NCBI GenBank assembly: GCA_046760905.1
Contig: JBHIFB010000038.1
Coordinates: forward strand, 1-25,044
Direction: 5' to 3'
DNA length: 25,044 bases
Source of the DNA: JBHIFB01 sp046760905
GTDB taxonomy: Bacteria; Gemmatimonadota; CAZMKB01
Positions 7,165-14,155 of this stretch are shown piece after piece (the stretch's first letter is position 1; the number at the start of each line of letters is the position of its first letter). The position numbers were made by a program, and so were the translations under genes. Under the pieces are notes generated by a model. It did no database searches. It worked only from the letters and a program-made list of their open reading frames with translations, and was not told the origin of the DNA.

Positions 7165-9183
7165 ATGGAAAAAGCTGTGAAAATAACCTTAGTTCTCATA
7201 ATCATTCCATACCTTTCATTCCTGGCGATTCCCGATCTCGAATCCTCCGAAGAAGCGTTCGTCATCATCGACGATTCTCATGGGCAGACGCAAGCCGGTG
7301 ACCTGCTAAAAAATAGCGTCAATACGGCGAGCCAGGTGAACGTGAATGGGTTACCGGGATTGGATCAAAAACAGAATCTTTCAAGCTTTGGATCATTGAT
7401 TATCGATGAGTTCGGACACTCGGTCAAAAGCTGGGAGGAAGAGTCTTCTCTCACCTCCGGGGGAGGCAAGCTCAATCCTCTCGTTGAATCGCTAGTTGTA
7501 ATAGCCTCCCCGCTGGATTTTTTCAGCCTCGAGGAGAAGCGCGTATTAGCGGACTATCTTCGTATTGGTGGTTCCGTCTTCCTCGTGGCGGGTACTTGCG
7601 TCGAGAAAAGCGGTTCGGAAACGGAGCTTCCGGTCTTGAATGACCTTATTGAAGGTTTCGCCGATGAGGGGTTGGACCCGGGTTTCAGGTTTGAGGATAC
7701 GATGCATCCCGCTTCATCCGGAACCGTGCGCTCCTCCACCTTGGATGATCCGATCATGAGAGGATCCCATGGTGAGGTACGGGAACTCGGCCTTACTCAT
7801 GGACATACTCTCCATATCGATTCTTTCCTAAATCCTTCTGTCAGGGCATTTTCACTCGAAACGTCATCCGGTGATAAATGGCCCTTCCTTGCTGCTTCCG
7901 TTGTGGGTGGAGGGAAGGTGGCGGCTTTCGGTGCAGGGGGCGCTCTCATGGATTGCAGTCCTGATAAGCCGGGGGAATTCAACGCTGAAAGGGAGTCATT
8001 CGTCCTTGTGAGAAATCTCCTCTCATGGCTTATTGAAGAGAAGGCATTGAGCGATGTGGACGGTGCGGACAGTTCACGCGTAATAGTGAACGAGGTAATG
8101 TGGGGAGGCGAGGCGACCAGGGAGTACGTGGAGCTTCTGAATTTAACCAGCAGGGAAATCCAGCTTGAGGGATGGACACTTACAGACGGTGAGGGCGTAT
8201 ACATACTCAAAGGGACCATTGCAGCCGGCGGCTTCTACCTTCTTGAATATGATGAAGCGGCCACGCCTGTGATGGCAGACGAGGTCTATGGAGATGATTC
8301 GCCTCTTCTCGTGTTAGGGGATGAGGGCGACAGGCTTTCGCTACTTGACAGATGGGGCGATATAGTGGCAGTCGTGAACAGAGAGGAGTTGAACTGGCCG
8401 GCCGGATTTGCCGATGGCCACGGCGCTTCCATGGAGCTCATCAACGAACGGTATGATTACAGCCCTCAAAACTGGAGAAACTCAGTCGGGGGAGAGATGC
8501 TCCCCTACGGTACTCCCAGAGCGGTGAACAGCACGAAGGTGATTGCACCGTTTATACCGGATTTCAGAGCATCGATTGCCGAGGGGAAAATAGTGCTCCA
8601 GTGGGTGGTGGACAAGGCGGAAAGCGTCTCTCATTTCAACCTGTATCGTTCGAATGACGTTTCTCTGAATCCTTCGGAACAAACAGGAACATACTCTCGT
8701 GTAAATTCCCTTCCAATACCTCCCGACAGTTCGAGTTTCGTTGATCTTGTGGTAGACTCGAGCCTCGCATGTCAGTACCTTCTCGGCGTTGTGATGGAGA
8801 GCGGTATCGAGAAATTCTCCCAGCCTGTCGTGATATCACTCAGGGGCTTCGAAGAACCGAAACGGTATTCTGTCAGAATGGATCAGAACTTTCCCAACCC
8901 TTTCAATCCGAACACGGAGATACATTTCGAGATCGAAGACCTTCTGGGGAGTAGCAAACCCATCGAGGTCGACGTAAGTGTTTTTAGTCCGAGAGGGCAT
9001 ATGGTGAGGCGCCTCTATGAGAGGAGCACTTATCCGGGATCATTCTCGGTACGCTGGGATGGAAGGGACGATAACGGCGAGGAGGTCGGCAGCGGCGCAT
9101 ACTATTATCAACTCCTCGTAACGGATATCGAAACCGGCCAGATCCTGGTTAGATTGAGCAGAAAGATGGTGCTCATGAGATGA
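7165..9183 (+). CDS. Exported multidomain protein: DUF4350/GATase-like N-terminus, lamin-tail domain, Fn3-like domain, C-terminal sorting-like domain
   Basis: This is a surface protein of 672 residues. A signal peptide or anchor (MEKAVKITLVLIIIPYLSF) is followed by an alpha/beta region (about 25-295) with strands such as VVIASPLDFFSLEEK and GGSVFLVAG, which recalls DUF4350 / GldG-type domains that resemble glutamine amidotransferases. No catalytic cysteine-histidine pair stands out. A lamin-tail domain (about 303-450, VNEVMWGG and EYVELLN), a fibronectin-III-like domain (about 457-565) and a C-terminal domain (about 571-672) follow. The last begins with QNFPNPFNPNTEI and contains the WDGRDDNGEEVGSGAYYYQL pattern of FlgD-Ig-like / type A sorting domains, ending KMVLMR. 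The start at 7165 is chosen because of the signal peptide and the promoter position, though its ribosome binding site is weak. The stop overlaps the aldolase start by 4 bases. Confidence 0.82.
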   Translation: MEKAVKITLVLIIIPYLSFLAIPDLESSEEAFVIIDDSHGQTQAGDLLKNSVNTASQVNVNGLPGLDQKQNLSSFGSLIIDEFGHSVKSWEEESSLTSGGGKLNPLVESLVVIASPLDFFSLEEKRVLADYLRIGGSVFLVAGTCVEKSGSETELPVLNDLIEGFADEGLDPGFRFEDTMHPASSGTVRSSTLDDPIMRGSHGEVRELGLTHGHTLHIDSFLNPSVRAFSLETSSGDKWPFLAASVVGGGKVAAFGAGGALMDCSPDKPGEFNAERESFVLVRNLLSWLIEEKALSDVDGADSSRVIVNEVMWGGEATREYVELLNLTSREIQLEGWTLTDGEGVYILKGTIAAGGFYLLEYDEAATPVMADEVYGDDSPLLVLGDEGDRLSLLDRWGDIVAVVNREELNWPAGFADGHGASMELINERYDYSPQNWRNSVGGEMLPYGTPRAVNSTKVIAPFIPDFRASIAEGKIVLQWVVDKAESVSHFNLYRSNDVSLNPSEQTGTYSRVNSLPIPPDSSSFVDLVVDSSLACQYLLGVVMESGIEKFSQPVVISLRGFEEPKRYSVRMDQNFPNPFNPNTEIHFEIEDLLGSSKPIEVDVSVFSPRGHMVRRLYERSTYPGSFSVRWDGRDDNGEEVGSGAYYYQLLVTDIETGQILVRLSRKMVLMR

Positions 9184-10259
9184 TGAGTGATGTGAGCAAG
9201 AGGAGTAGATTTTCGTCGGGAATCATCGATCTGAGGAGTGATACGATCACCCGTCCGTCACTCGGAATGCGACGTGCCATCGCAGAAGCTGAAGTGGGCG
9301 ATGATGTTCTTGGTGACGATCCCACCGTGAACAGGTTACAGGAAATGGTGGCCGAGCTCCTCGGGAAGGAGGCGGCCCTGTTCTGTTCCAGCGGCACGCA
9401 GACGAATCAGATCGCCATCTATATCCAGACCGACCGTGGTGAAGAAGTCATCGCAGAGGAATCAGCCCACCTCAGTATGAACGAGGCGGGGGCGCCGGGC
9501 CTTCTGTCAGGTGTGATGATACGGCCCGTCAGAGGGTCTGGTGGGGTCATGCCAATCGAGAGTGTACGGGAGGCTTATTCAGAGGGTTCTATCCACAGAA
9601 CCAGAACGGCACTGCTCTGCATGGAAAACACGCATAACAGAGCCGGTGGTAGGATATATCCGCTCGAGGAGATGGAAAAGCTTTCAGGATTCGCGAAGGA
9701 GAAGGGTATAAGGGTACATCTTGATGGCGCCAGACTTTTCAACGCATCCGTTGAGACGGGTATCCCTGTTGCTCGATATGCCGCCCTCGCGGATACGGTA
9801 TCGATCTGTCTATCCAAGGGTCTTGGTGCTCCCGTCGGTTCATGCCTTGCCGGTACCAGGGAAGACATAGCCAAAGCACATCTTGCGAGGAAGCAGCTGG
9901 GGGGTGGTATGCGGCAGGTAGGCATCATTGCTGCTGCCGGAATTTACGCCCTGGAAAATAACATCGAGAGGCTTGTGGAGGATCACGAAAACGCCAGAGC
10001 CCTCGCAAAAGGACTCGGTCGTATGCCCGGGATCAAGATCAACCCGGAAGAAGTAGAGACCAACATTGTTATCTTCGATGTAAGCGGCCTCGGCATGGAT
10101 GGGCTCAAGTTCACAGAGCTGTTGAATGCGAAGGGTGTTCTCACACTTCCTGTTGGCAGAAACCAGGTGAGGGCCGTCACGAATCTCCACATCATGAGAG
10201 CAGACATAGAACGGGCGTTGGAGCGGATCAAAGAGGTCATTGATATCAATAAACCGTGA
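9180..10259 (+). CDS. ltaE: Low-specificity L-threonine aldolase (PLP-dependent)
   Basis: A cytoplasmic fold-type I pyridoxal-phosphate enzyme of 359 residues that splits L-threonine and L-allo-threonine into glycine and acetaldehyde. Family marks are the N-terminal DLRSDTITRPS, GDDVLGDDPT (40-49), the ring-stacking histidine His97 in ESAHLS, HLDGAR with cofactor-binding Asp182, and the Schiff-base Lys213 in LSKGLGAPVGS, followed by RKQLGGGMRQ. The length is normal for the family. The ATG overlaps the TGA of the surface-protein gene (ATGA at 9180-9183), so it is probably translationally coupled to it; a second in-frame ATG follows at 9183. The pairing with a surface protein has no obvious metabolic meaning. 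The symbol follows the E. coli orthologue, and stereospecificity cannot be read from the sequence. Confidence 0.95.
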   Translation: MMSDVSKRSRFSSGIIDLRSDTITRPSLGMRRAIAEAEVGDDVLGDDPTVNRLQEMVAELLGKEAALFCSSGTQTNQIAIYIQTDRGEEVIAEESAHLSMNEAGAPGLLSGVMIRPVRGSGGVMPIESVREAYSEGSIHRTRTALLCMENTHNRAGGRIYPLEEMEKLSGFAKEKGIRVHLDGARLFNASVETGIPVARYAALADTVSICLSKGLGAPVGSCLAGTREDIAKAHLARKQLGGGMRQVGIIAAAGIYALENNIERLVEDHENARALAKGLGRMPGIKINPEEVETNIVIFDVSGLGMDGLKFTELLNAKGVLTLPVGRNQVRAVTNLHIMRADIERALERIKEVIDINKP

Positions 10260-10449
10260 AAATCGTGACCGCATACGTATCTCATTAGCATTTTCGTAGA
10301 GGCTAACGAGTCGGGACTCGAGTAGAGTAGCGGTCCGGCCATCTCCTCCAGCTGGAAACCCGGAAGATACAAATAACTGGGCATGGTAGGAGTTCAGAGC
10401 TTCCACTGGCATGTATGCTGCTGTACCTGATCAATGTAATATAGAAGGG

Positions 10450-10460
10450 AAGGAGGTGAT
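10450..10460 (+). promoter_or_regulatory. Full-length anti-Shine-Dalgarno complement without a properly spaced gene
   Basis: AAGGAGGTGAT matches, over 11 bases, the sequence complementary to the conserved 3' end of bacterial 16S rRNA. The nearest ATG (10459) is only 2 nt from AGGAGG, too close for an efficient start, and the small secreted-protein gene starts 80 nt downstream with its own GAGG (10528-10531). It may serve a short leader peptide or act as a ribosome standby site. Confidence 0.4.
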
Positions 10461-10503
10461 GATAGCTCAAACAGAAGATGAGTTAAGGTCGTCTCGTAGT
10501 TGA
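10459..10503 (+). CDS. Possible 14-residue leader peptide
   Basis: ATG at 10459 opens a frame of 14 codons (MIAQTEDELRSSRS) ending in TGA at 10501-10503, 36 bases before the secreted-protein gene; a GTG at 10456 would extend it by one codon. The ribosome binding site overlaps awkwardly with the start. There is no run of a single amino acid codon that would mark an amino-acid attenuator. It is listed because of the strong Shine-Dalgarno sequence; it may not be translated. Confidence 0.2.
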   Translation: MIAQTEDELRSSRS

Positions 10504-10539
10504 TTCACCGTCAAAGAGGCTGAAAGTGAGGCGAGGACA

Positions 10540-10884
10540 ATGTCGATTAAGAAGATGTTTCTTGCGATGACCATGCTGCTTATGGTGCTCATGATGTTCT
10601 CATCAGTAGATGCAAATGCACAGGTCATGGTCCATAAGCAAGGTAGACCCTGGGAGGTTGATTCCAAAGCAGTTCCGGATGATGGTGTGAATGCGCCGAT
10701 TGGAGCTGGAGTAATCACCAAAGACGGCGCAGGAGACGTTAGAGAGACGATTAATCCGGGATCAGGAGTGTCGTCTCGATCGGATACCGCCGGTCATTAT
10801 AAAGCAATTGAGGCTTCGGAGCCGATGCCGGCAAGCTTTGTGGTCAGGGAACTGTTTTCTGTCTTCTTGTTCCTGCTCTTGTAA
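10540..10884 (+). CDS. Small secreted protein of unknown function, paired with a TPR protein
   Basis: A 114-residue hypothetical protein. Residues 1-28 form a clear signal peptide: MSIKK, then a methionine/leucine-rich core, ending DANAQ, so cleavage after about residue 27 or 28 is expected. The mature part (about 86 residues) is polar, rich in glycine, serine and aspartate (GVNAPIGAGVITKDGAGD; NPGSGVSSRSDTAG), has no cysteine and no recognised domain. It ends in a hydrophobic run (SVFLFLLL), which is odd for a soluble secreted peptide. GAGG (10528-10531) lies 8 nt before the ATG. The TPR gene begins 28 nt after the stop, so they are probably one operon. A precursor of a signalling peptide is a guess; nothing in the sequence proves export of a shorter product. 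Confidence 0.6.
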   Translation: MSIKKMFLAMTMLLMVLMMFSSVDANAQVMVHKQGRPWEVDSKAVPDDGVNAPIGAGVITKDGAGDVRETINPGSGVSSRSDTAGHYKAIEASEPMPASFVVRELFSVFLFLLL

Positions 10885-10912
10885 TAGTCTAACCTGGACA
10901 GGGGTGTACAAC

Positions 10913-12391
10913 ATGACTAGGGTTACGAAAAAACCGAAGGAATTCAGAAACAGTGGGGTATCCATTTCGGATCCGGTCTCCTGGGCCAGGGGAGAAATTG
11001 AAGGAAACATTACTCTGGCTCAGAAAAATCGATACGGGCATAAGTATGAAGCCGCCATGAGCTACTATGGCAAAGCACTGGAGCTCCTTCCTCCGGCGGA
11101 TCTGAGCGTTGTGAAGAGATCGGAGATCAACAGGGAGATGATCGAGTGTCTCTGTGATCAAGGAGAATATTCACGTGCTCTCGAACAGCTCGAAAAAGTC
11201 AGAAAGCTCCTAACACCCGAGGTGTCGGCTGTCTCTCTTGAGTTGGGGAGATTGCACAACCTCGCAGCTCACATACATTCTCAGCTGGGTTCCTATGAGA
11301 TGGCTGGAAGAGAATGTCGAAAGGCGCTTGAACTGTTCGAAGCTCATGGAGAGGAGGCTGATACCTCACGAGCATATAAATATCTCGGTCAGATACAGCT
11401 TCTTACCGGGGATGTCTCGAGCGCCTTCAACAGTTTCGTTCAATCCCTTGCGAGTTTTCAGAGAATCGGGAACGAAACGGAAATGGCGAGCGTGATGAAC
11501 CGGATGGCTCAGGTTTATTTTGTCTCTTCTGACTGGGAGAGGTGTATAAACCTGTTGGAGGAGGCGAGGGAGCTGGCCGAGAAGAACGAGATGTTTCGTC
11601 TTGTGGGTGCGATTACAGCAAATCTTGGAACAATCCACTTCGTGCTCGGTAACTGGGACCTTGCGAGGAAGTACAATGAAAGCAGCCTGAACATATTCCA
11701 GATGTTGAGCGACAGCCTGTCAATAACAAGGCGTTACATATGTCTTGGAAATCTCCATCAGGTTAAAAGGGAGTGGAAAGACGCACAGAGGCTGTATGAG
11801 ACTGCAAAGGCTCTTGCCGAGGAGAAGGAGTACAAAAGGGAACTCGCTCTTTCTCTCGAATTCCTTGGCGAGCTGGATTTCGATATGGAAAACATCGCCC
11901 AGGCCGAATCAAAGTACCGGCGAGCTCTAAGGATCGCCAGAGAGATTGCACCCGGCGGGGATCTTATAAATGAGATATACCGTCGATTCGCAGAACTCAG
12001 GGTGTATCAGGGTGAGGGAAGGAAGGCACTATCACTGTGTCAGAAATCCTGGGAAGTCTCCCTCAGGCTCGGAGACAGGTTCGAGGAAGGCGTAGTGCTG
12101 AGGGCGTTCGGAATGGCTTATAATTTATTGGGTGACCATGAACGGGCCAGAGATTATTTTTCTCAGGGAATCGATTCACTCAGGTCCATCGGAGAGAAGT
12201 ATGAAAGGGCGAAAACCCTGCTCGCCGCAGGGAAGTTCATTTCCCAGGTTTTTACAGACTACGGCAGCAGGATGGAGGCGCTGCGATATCTGAGCCAGGC
12301 GAGAGATCTGGTCAAAGAACTGGGGCTTGACTATCTTCTTGGCATCATGGAACTCGAACTGGAGAAGGTAAGGCAAATATCCTTGACATAA
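10913..12391 (+). CDS. Cytoplasmic tetratricopeptide-repeat protein
   Basis: A 492-residue protein made almost wholly of helical TPR units from about residue 43 to 480. Repeats are visible near 43-60 (YEAAMSYYGKALELL), 85-100, 127-143, 150-185, 190-222, 232-262, 272-302, 311-342, 355-382 and 395-425. Their typical A-x-x-Y/L-x-x-A-L-x-I/L spacing includes AQAESKYRRALRIAREI and LNIFQML. It has no signal peptide, membrane segment, kinase, or helix-turn-helix that I can see, so it is probably a protein- or peptide-binding scaffold. An upstream ATG at 10808 is open in frame but runs through the previous gene and gives a cysteine-rich non-TPR leader. ATG 10913 with GGGGTG 6 nt upstream is preferred. 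The recA promoter begins inside its last codons. Confidence 0.82.
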   Translation: MTRVTKKPKEFRNSGVSISDPVSWARGEIEGNITLAQKNRYGHKYEAAMSYYGKALELLPPADLSVVKRSEINREMIECLCDQGEYSRALEQLEKVRKLLTPEVSAVSLELGRLHNLAAHIHSQLGSYEMAGRECRKALELFEAHGEEADTSRAYKYLGQIQLLTGDVSSAFNSFVQSLASFQRIGNETEMASVMNRMAQVYFVSSDWERCINLLEEARELAEKNEMFRLVGAITANLGTIHFVLGNWDLARKYNESSLNIFQMLSDSLSITRRYICLGNLHQVKREWKDAQRLYETAKALAEEKEYKRELALSLEFLGELDFDMENIAQAESKYRRALRIAREIAPGGDLINEIYRRFAELRVYQGEGRKALSLCQKSWEVSLRLGDRFEEGVVLRAFGMAYNLLGDHERARDYFSQGIDSLRSIGEKYERAKTLLAAGKFISQVFTDYGSRMEALRYLSQARDLVKELGLDYLLGIMELELEKVRQISLT

Positions 12392-12411
12392 AATTACACG
12401 GAGGGTAAATT
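12383..12411 (+). promoter_or_regulatory. Sigma-70 promoter of recA
   Basis: TTGACA (12383-12388) and TAAATT (12406-12411) are separated by 17 nt. The -35 box lies within the last codons of the TPR gene, whose TAA is 12389-12391. Transcription should begin near 12418, about 37 nt before the recA ATG. No E. coli-type (CTGT-N8-ACAG) or Bacillus-type (GAAC-N4-GTTC) LexA box is visible over or near it, so SOS control is not evident by these patterns. Confidence 0.8.
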
Positions 12412-12454
12412 CAAAATCATAGGGGAGAGGTGTGGTAACTTTGGGGGGGTGAAT

Positions 12455-13516
12455 ATGCTTAATAAAAAGACCCAGTTTCGAAGTAACGAAGACAAAGAAA
12501 AGTCTCTTGGCCTGGCTGTCACGCAGATTGAGCGCCAGTACGGCAAGGGTGCGATAATGAGGCTTGGCTCAGACGAGGTCAAACTTCATGTGGAGTCAAT
12601 CCCGACTGGAGCGATCAACCTGGACATTGCCGTTGGTGTGGGAGGGATACCACGTGGGAGGGTGACCGAAGTGTTCGGTCCCGAATCCTCCGGGAAAACT
12701 ACCCTGGCACTCCACATAATCGCGAATGCCCAGAAGGGGGGTGGTATTGCAGCCTTCATTGATGCTGAACATGCCCTTGATGCTGAGTATGCGAGGAAGG
12801 TGGGTGTGAATGTTGATGACCTGTTGGTATCTCAGCCTGATACTGGAGAACAGGCCCTCGATATCACAGAAACACTCGTCAGGAGTGGCGCAATAGACGT
12901 GATAGTCATTGACTCCGTGGCTGCGCTTGTACCAAGAGCTGAAATCGAGGGCGAGATGGGTGATTCTCATGTGGGTCTCCAGGCCAGGCTCATGTCACAG
13001 GCATTGAGAAAGCTCACTGCAGCTATACATCGGTCTAGGACCGCGGTCATCTTCATCAATCAGATCAGAGAGAAGATCGGTGTCATGTTTGGCAATCCGG
13101 AGACGACTACCGGTGGCAGGGCTCTGAAGTTTTACTCATCACTGCGTCTGGACATCCGGCGGATTGCCTCCATAAAAGAGGGACAGAATGTGATGGGGAA
13201 CCTCACCCGGGTAAAAGTGGTCAAAAACAAGGTTGCTCCTCCCTTCAAGCAGGCCGAATTCGATATCATGTTCGATCAGGGAATATCATACGAGGGCACC
13301 GTGCTGGATCAGGCTGTCCTGGATGGTATCGTCGAGAAAAGCGGCTCCTGGTACTCTTACCAGAACGAGAGGATCGGACAGGGGAGAGAGAATACGAAGA
13401 GATTCCTCAAAGAGAACGAGGACATACTCCGGCCAATAGAGAAAGCAATCAAAGAAATACATTATCCTCGGTTTGAAGAGGGCGGTGAAGAGGATAAAGA
13501 CGGGAAAGGCTCCTGA
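12455..13516 (+). CDS. recA: Recombinase A
   Basis: The DNA-strand-exchange ATPase of homologous recombination and the co-protease of the SOS response, 353 residues, the same length as E. coli RecA. Walker A is GPESSGKT (75-82), the catalytic glutamate is Glu105 in FIDAEHALD, and Walker B is VIVIDSVAAL (149-158). The DNA-binding loops lie at MGDSHVGLQARLMSQ (168-182) and at FGNPETTTGGRALKF (212-226). The C-terminal tail is acidic (EEGGEEDKDGKGS), as in other RecA proteins. A GTG at 12449 is also in frame, but the G-rich site (12443-12449) is well spaced only for ATG 12455. It has its own promoter and is followed by a terminator before recX. Confidence 0.98.
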   Translation: MLNKKTQFRSNEDKEKSLGLAVTQIERQYGKGAIMRLGSDEVKLHVESIPTGAINLDIAVGVGGIPRGRVTEVFGPESSGKTTLALHIIANAQKGGGIAAFIDAEHALDAEYARKVGVNVDDLLVSQPDTGEQALDITETLVRSGAIDVIVIDSVAALVPRAEIEGEMGDSHVGLQARLMSQALRKLTAAIHRSRTAVIFINQIREKIGVMFGNPETTTGGRALKFYSSLRLDIRRIASIKEGQNVMGNLTRVKVVKNKVAPPFKQAEFDIMFDQGISYEGTVLDQAVLDGIVEKSGSWYSYQNERIGQGRENTKRFLKENEDILRPIEKAIKEIHYPRFEEGGEEDKDGKGS

Positions 13517-13536
13517 TCGGAAGATGGAATTTGCCC

Positions 13537-13560
13537 CTCCCATTCATTCTTTGATGGGAG
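13537..13560 (+). other. Hairpin in the recA-recX spacer
   Basis: CTCCCAT (13537-13543) and ATGGGAG (13554-13560) form a perfect 7-bp stem with a 10-nt loop, 20 nt after the recA stop. It lacks a T-run, so it may protect the recA mRNA 3' end or assist the terminator just downstream. Confidence 0.5.
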
Positions 13561-13591
13561 ACGCGGCTCATATTCAGGTTTGAGGGTGGGC

Positions 13592-13614
13592 AGCCTGCTG
13601 TTGCAGGCTTTTTT
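13592..13614 (+). terminator. Intrinsic terminator between recA and recX
   Basis: AGCCTGC (13592-13598) and GCAGGCT (13603-13609) form a 7-bp stem with a TGTT tetraloop followed by five further T (13610-13614). With no promoter visible before recX, it probably acts as an attenuator allowing partial readthrough. E. coli is known to have a terminator in the same place that limits recX expression. Confidence 0.88.
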
Positions 13615-13645
13615 CATAGGATTCGGTCAGCCAGAGGTTACGCTA

Positions 13646-14155
13646 GTGAGCGATCCTGGGATGGCAGAGATAAAGGAGAAAGCTCTGGAGCTTCTGTCCT
13701 ACAGGGAGCATTCCGAGCGGGAGCTTCTAGACAAGCTGCTGGTGAGGAAATTCCCTAAGGAATTGTCAATGGAGGTAATACGTGAGCTCAGGCGGAAGGA
13801 TTATCTGAACGATATACGTTTCGCTACGGGCTTCATTCGGCAAAGAATCAGAACCAAGCCTGTCGGCAGGAAGGCGCTCATATCGATGCTTGGTGCGAAG
13901 GGAATTCCTCACCGGGTGGTTGAGCAATTAGTGAGGGAGGTCCTCGATGACGAGGGGCTGGAGGAAAAAGACCTGGCGAATCGGGTTATCGAGAAGGAGC
14001 TCCACGGGAAGCTCTTGGACGAGAACTCCGTGGGGCGTCTCAGGAATTTGCTACTGCGACGCGGATTCGATGCTCATGTTGTTGGGGATCTCCTCGGCGA
14101 ACTGACCGAGACCCGGACTTGCCATGAAGTGGAGGAGGATGTTGAGAAGTTCTGA
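13646..14155 (+). CDS. recX: RecX, regulator of RecA
   Basis: A small cytoplasmic helical protein of 169 residues that binds RecA filaments and modulates, usually limits, their activity. The start of the conserved region (ALELLSYREHSERELLDKL), the RRKDYLNDIRFATGFI motif, RTKPVGRKALISMLGAKGI, and a third three-helix repeat containing LRNLLLRRGFD are typical of the family, and the length is normal. The frame is open back to ATG 13580, but that start lies upstream of the terminator hairpin and would put the hairpin inside the gene. GTG 13646, 9 nt after AGAGG (13632-13636), is preferred; ATG 13661 is the alternative. The end overlaps the alaS start. The position between recA and alaS supports the call. 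Confidence 0.9.
   Translation: MSDPGMAEIKEKALELLSYREHSERELLDKLLVRKFPKELSMEVIRELRRKDYLNDIRFATGFIRQRIRTKPVGRKALISMLGAKGIPHRVVEQLVREVLDDEGLEEKDLANRVIEKELHGKLLDENSVGRLRNLLLRRGFDAHVVGDLLGELTETRTCHEVEEDVEKF
14131..14138 (+). promoter_or_regulatory. alaS ribosome binding site inside recX
   Basis: GGAGGAGG lies within the last codons of recX and directly precedes ATG 14139. The next codon, TTG 14142, is 6 nt from the first GGAGG and could also start translation. ATG 14124 has no such site. This location implies translational coupling of alaS to recX. Confidence 0.6.

Larger units (their letters stand above)
10260..10539. other. Intergenic region with a small palindrome; no firm promoter
   Basis: A 14-base palindrome, CGAGTCGGGACTCG (10307-10320), lies downstream of the aldolase but has no T-run after it, so it is at best a weak hairpin. 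No -35/-10 pair with correct spacing is visible, although TAATAT at 10437-10442 could be a -10 element. A strong Shine-Dalgarno-like sequence and a mini-ORF near 10450-10503 are listed separately. No tRNA or known riboswitch is recognised. Confidence 0.4.

Noticed and set aside
8341..8373. TTGACA inside the second lamin-tail gene as an internal promoter
   Set aside because: The sequence 17 nt downstream is GCAGTC, not a -10 box. The other in-gene TTGACA copies checked fail the same test.
10437..10442. TAATAT as a -10 box for the secreted-protein gene
   Set aside because: No acceptable -35 box lies 16-18 nt upstream, unlike the six clear promoters in this window.
10808..10912. Upstream ATG extending the TPR protein by 35 residues
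   Set aside because: It overlaps the secreted-protein gene, gives a cysteine-rich leader unlike TPR sequence, and lacks a ribosome binding site. ATG 10913 is better placed.
13580..13645. Upstream ATG extending RecX by 22 residues
   Set aside because: It would place the recA-recX terminator hairpin inside the gene and adds residues not typical of RecX.
14124..14138. ATG 14124 as the alaS start
   Set aside because: No ribosome binding site precedes it, whereas GGAGGAGG directly precedes 14139. It remains a possible alternative.
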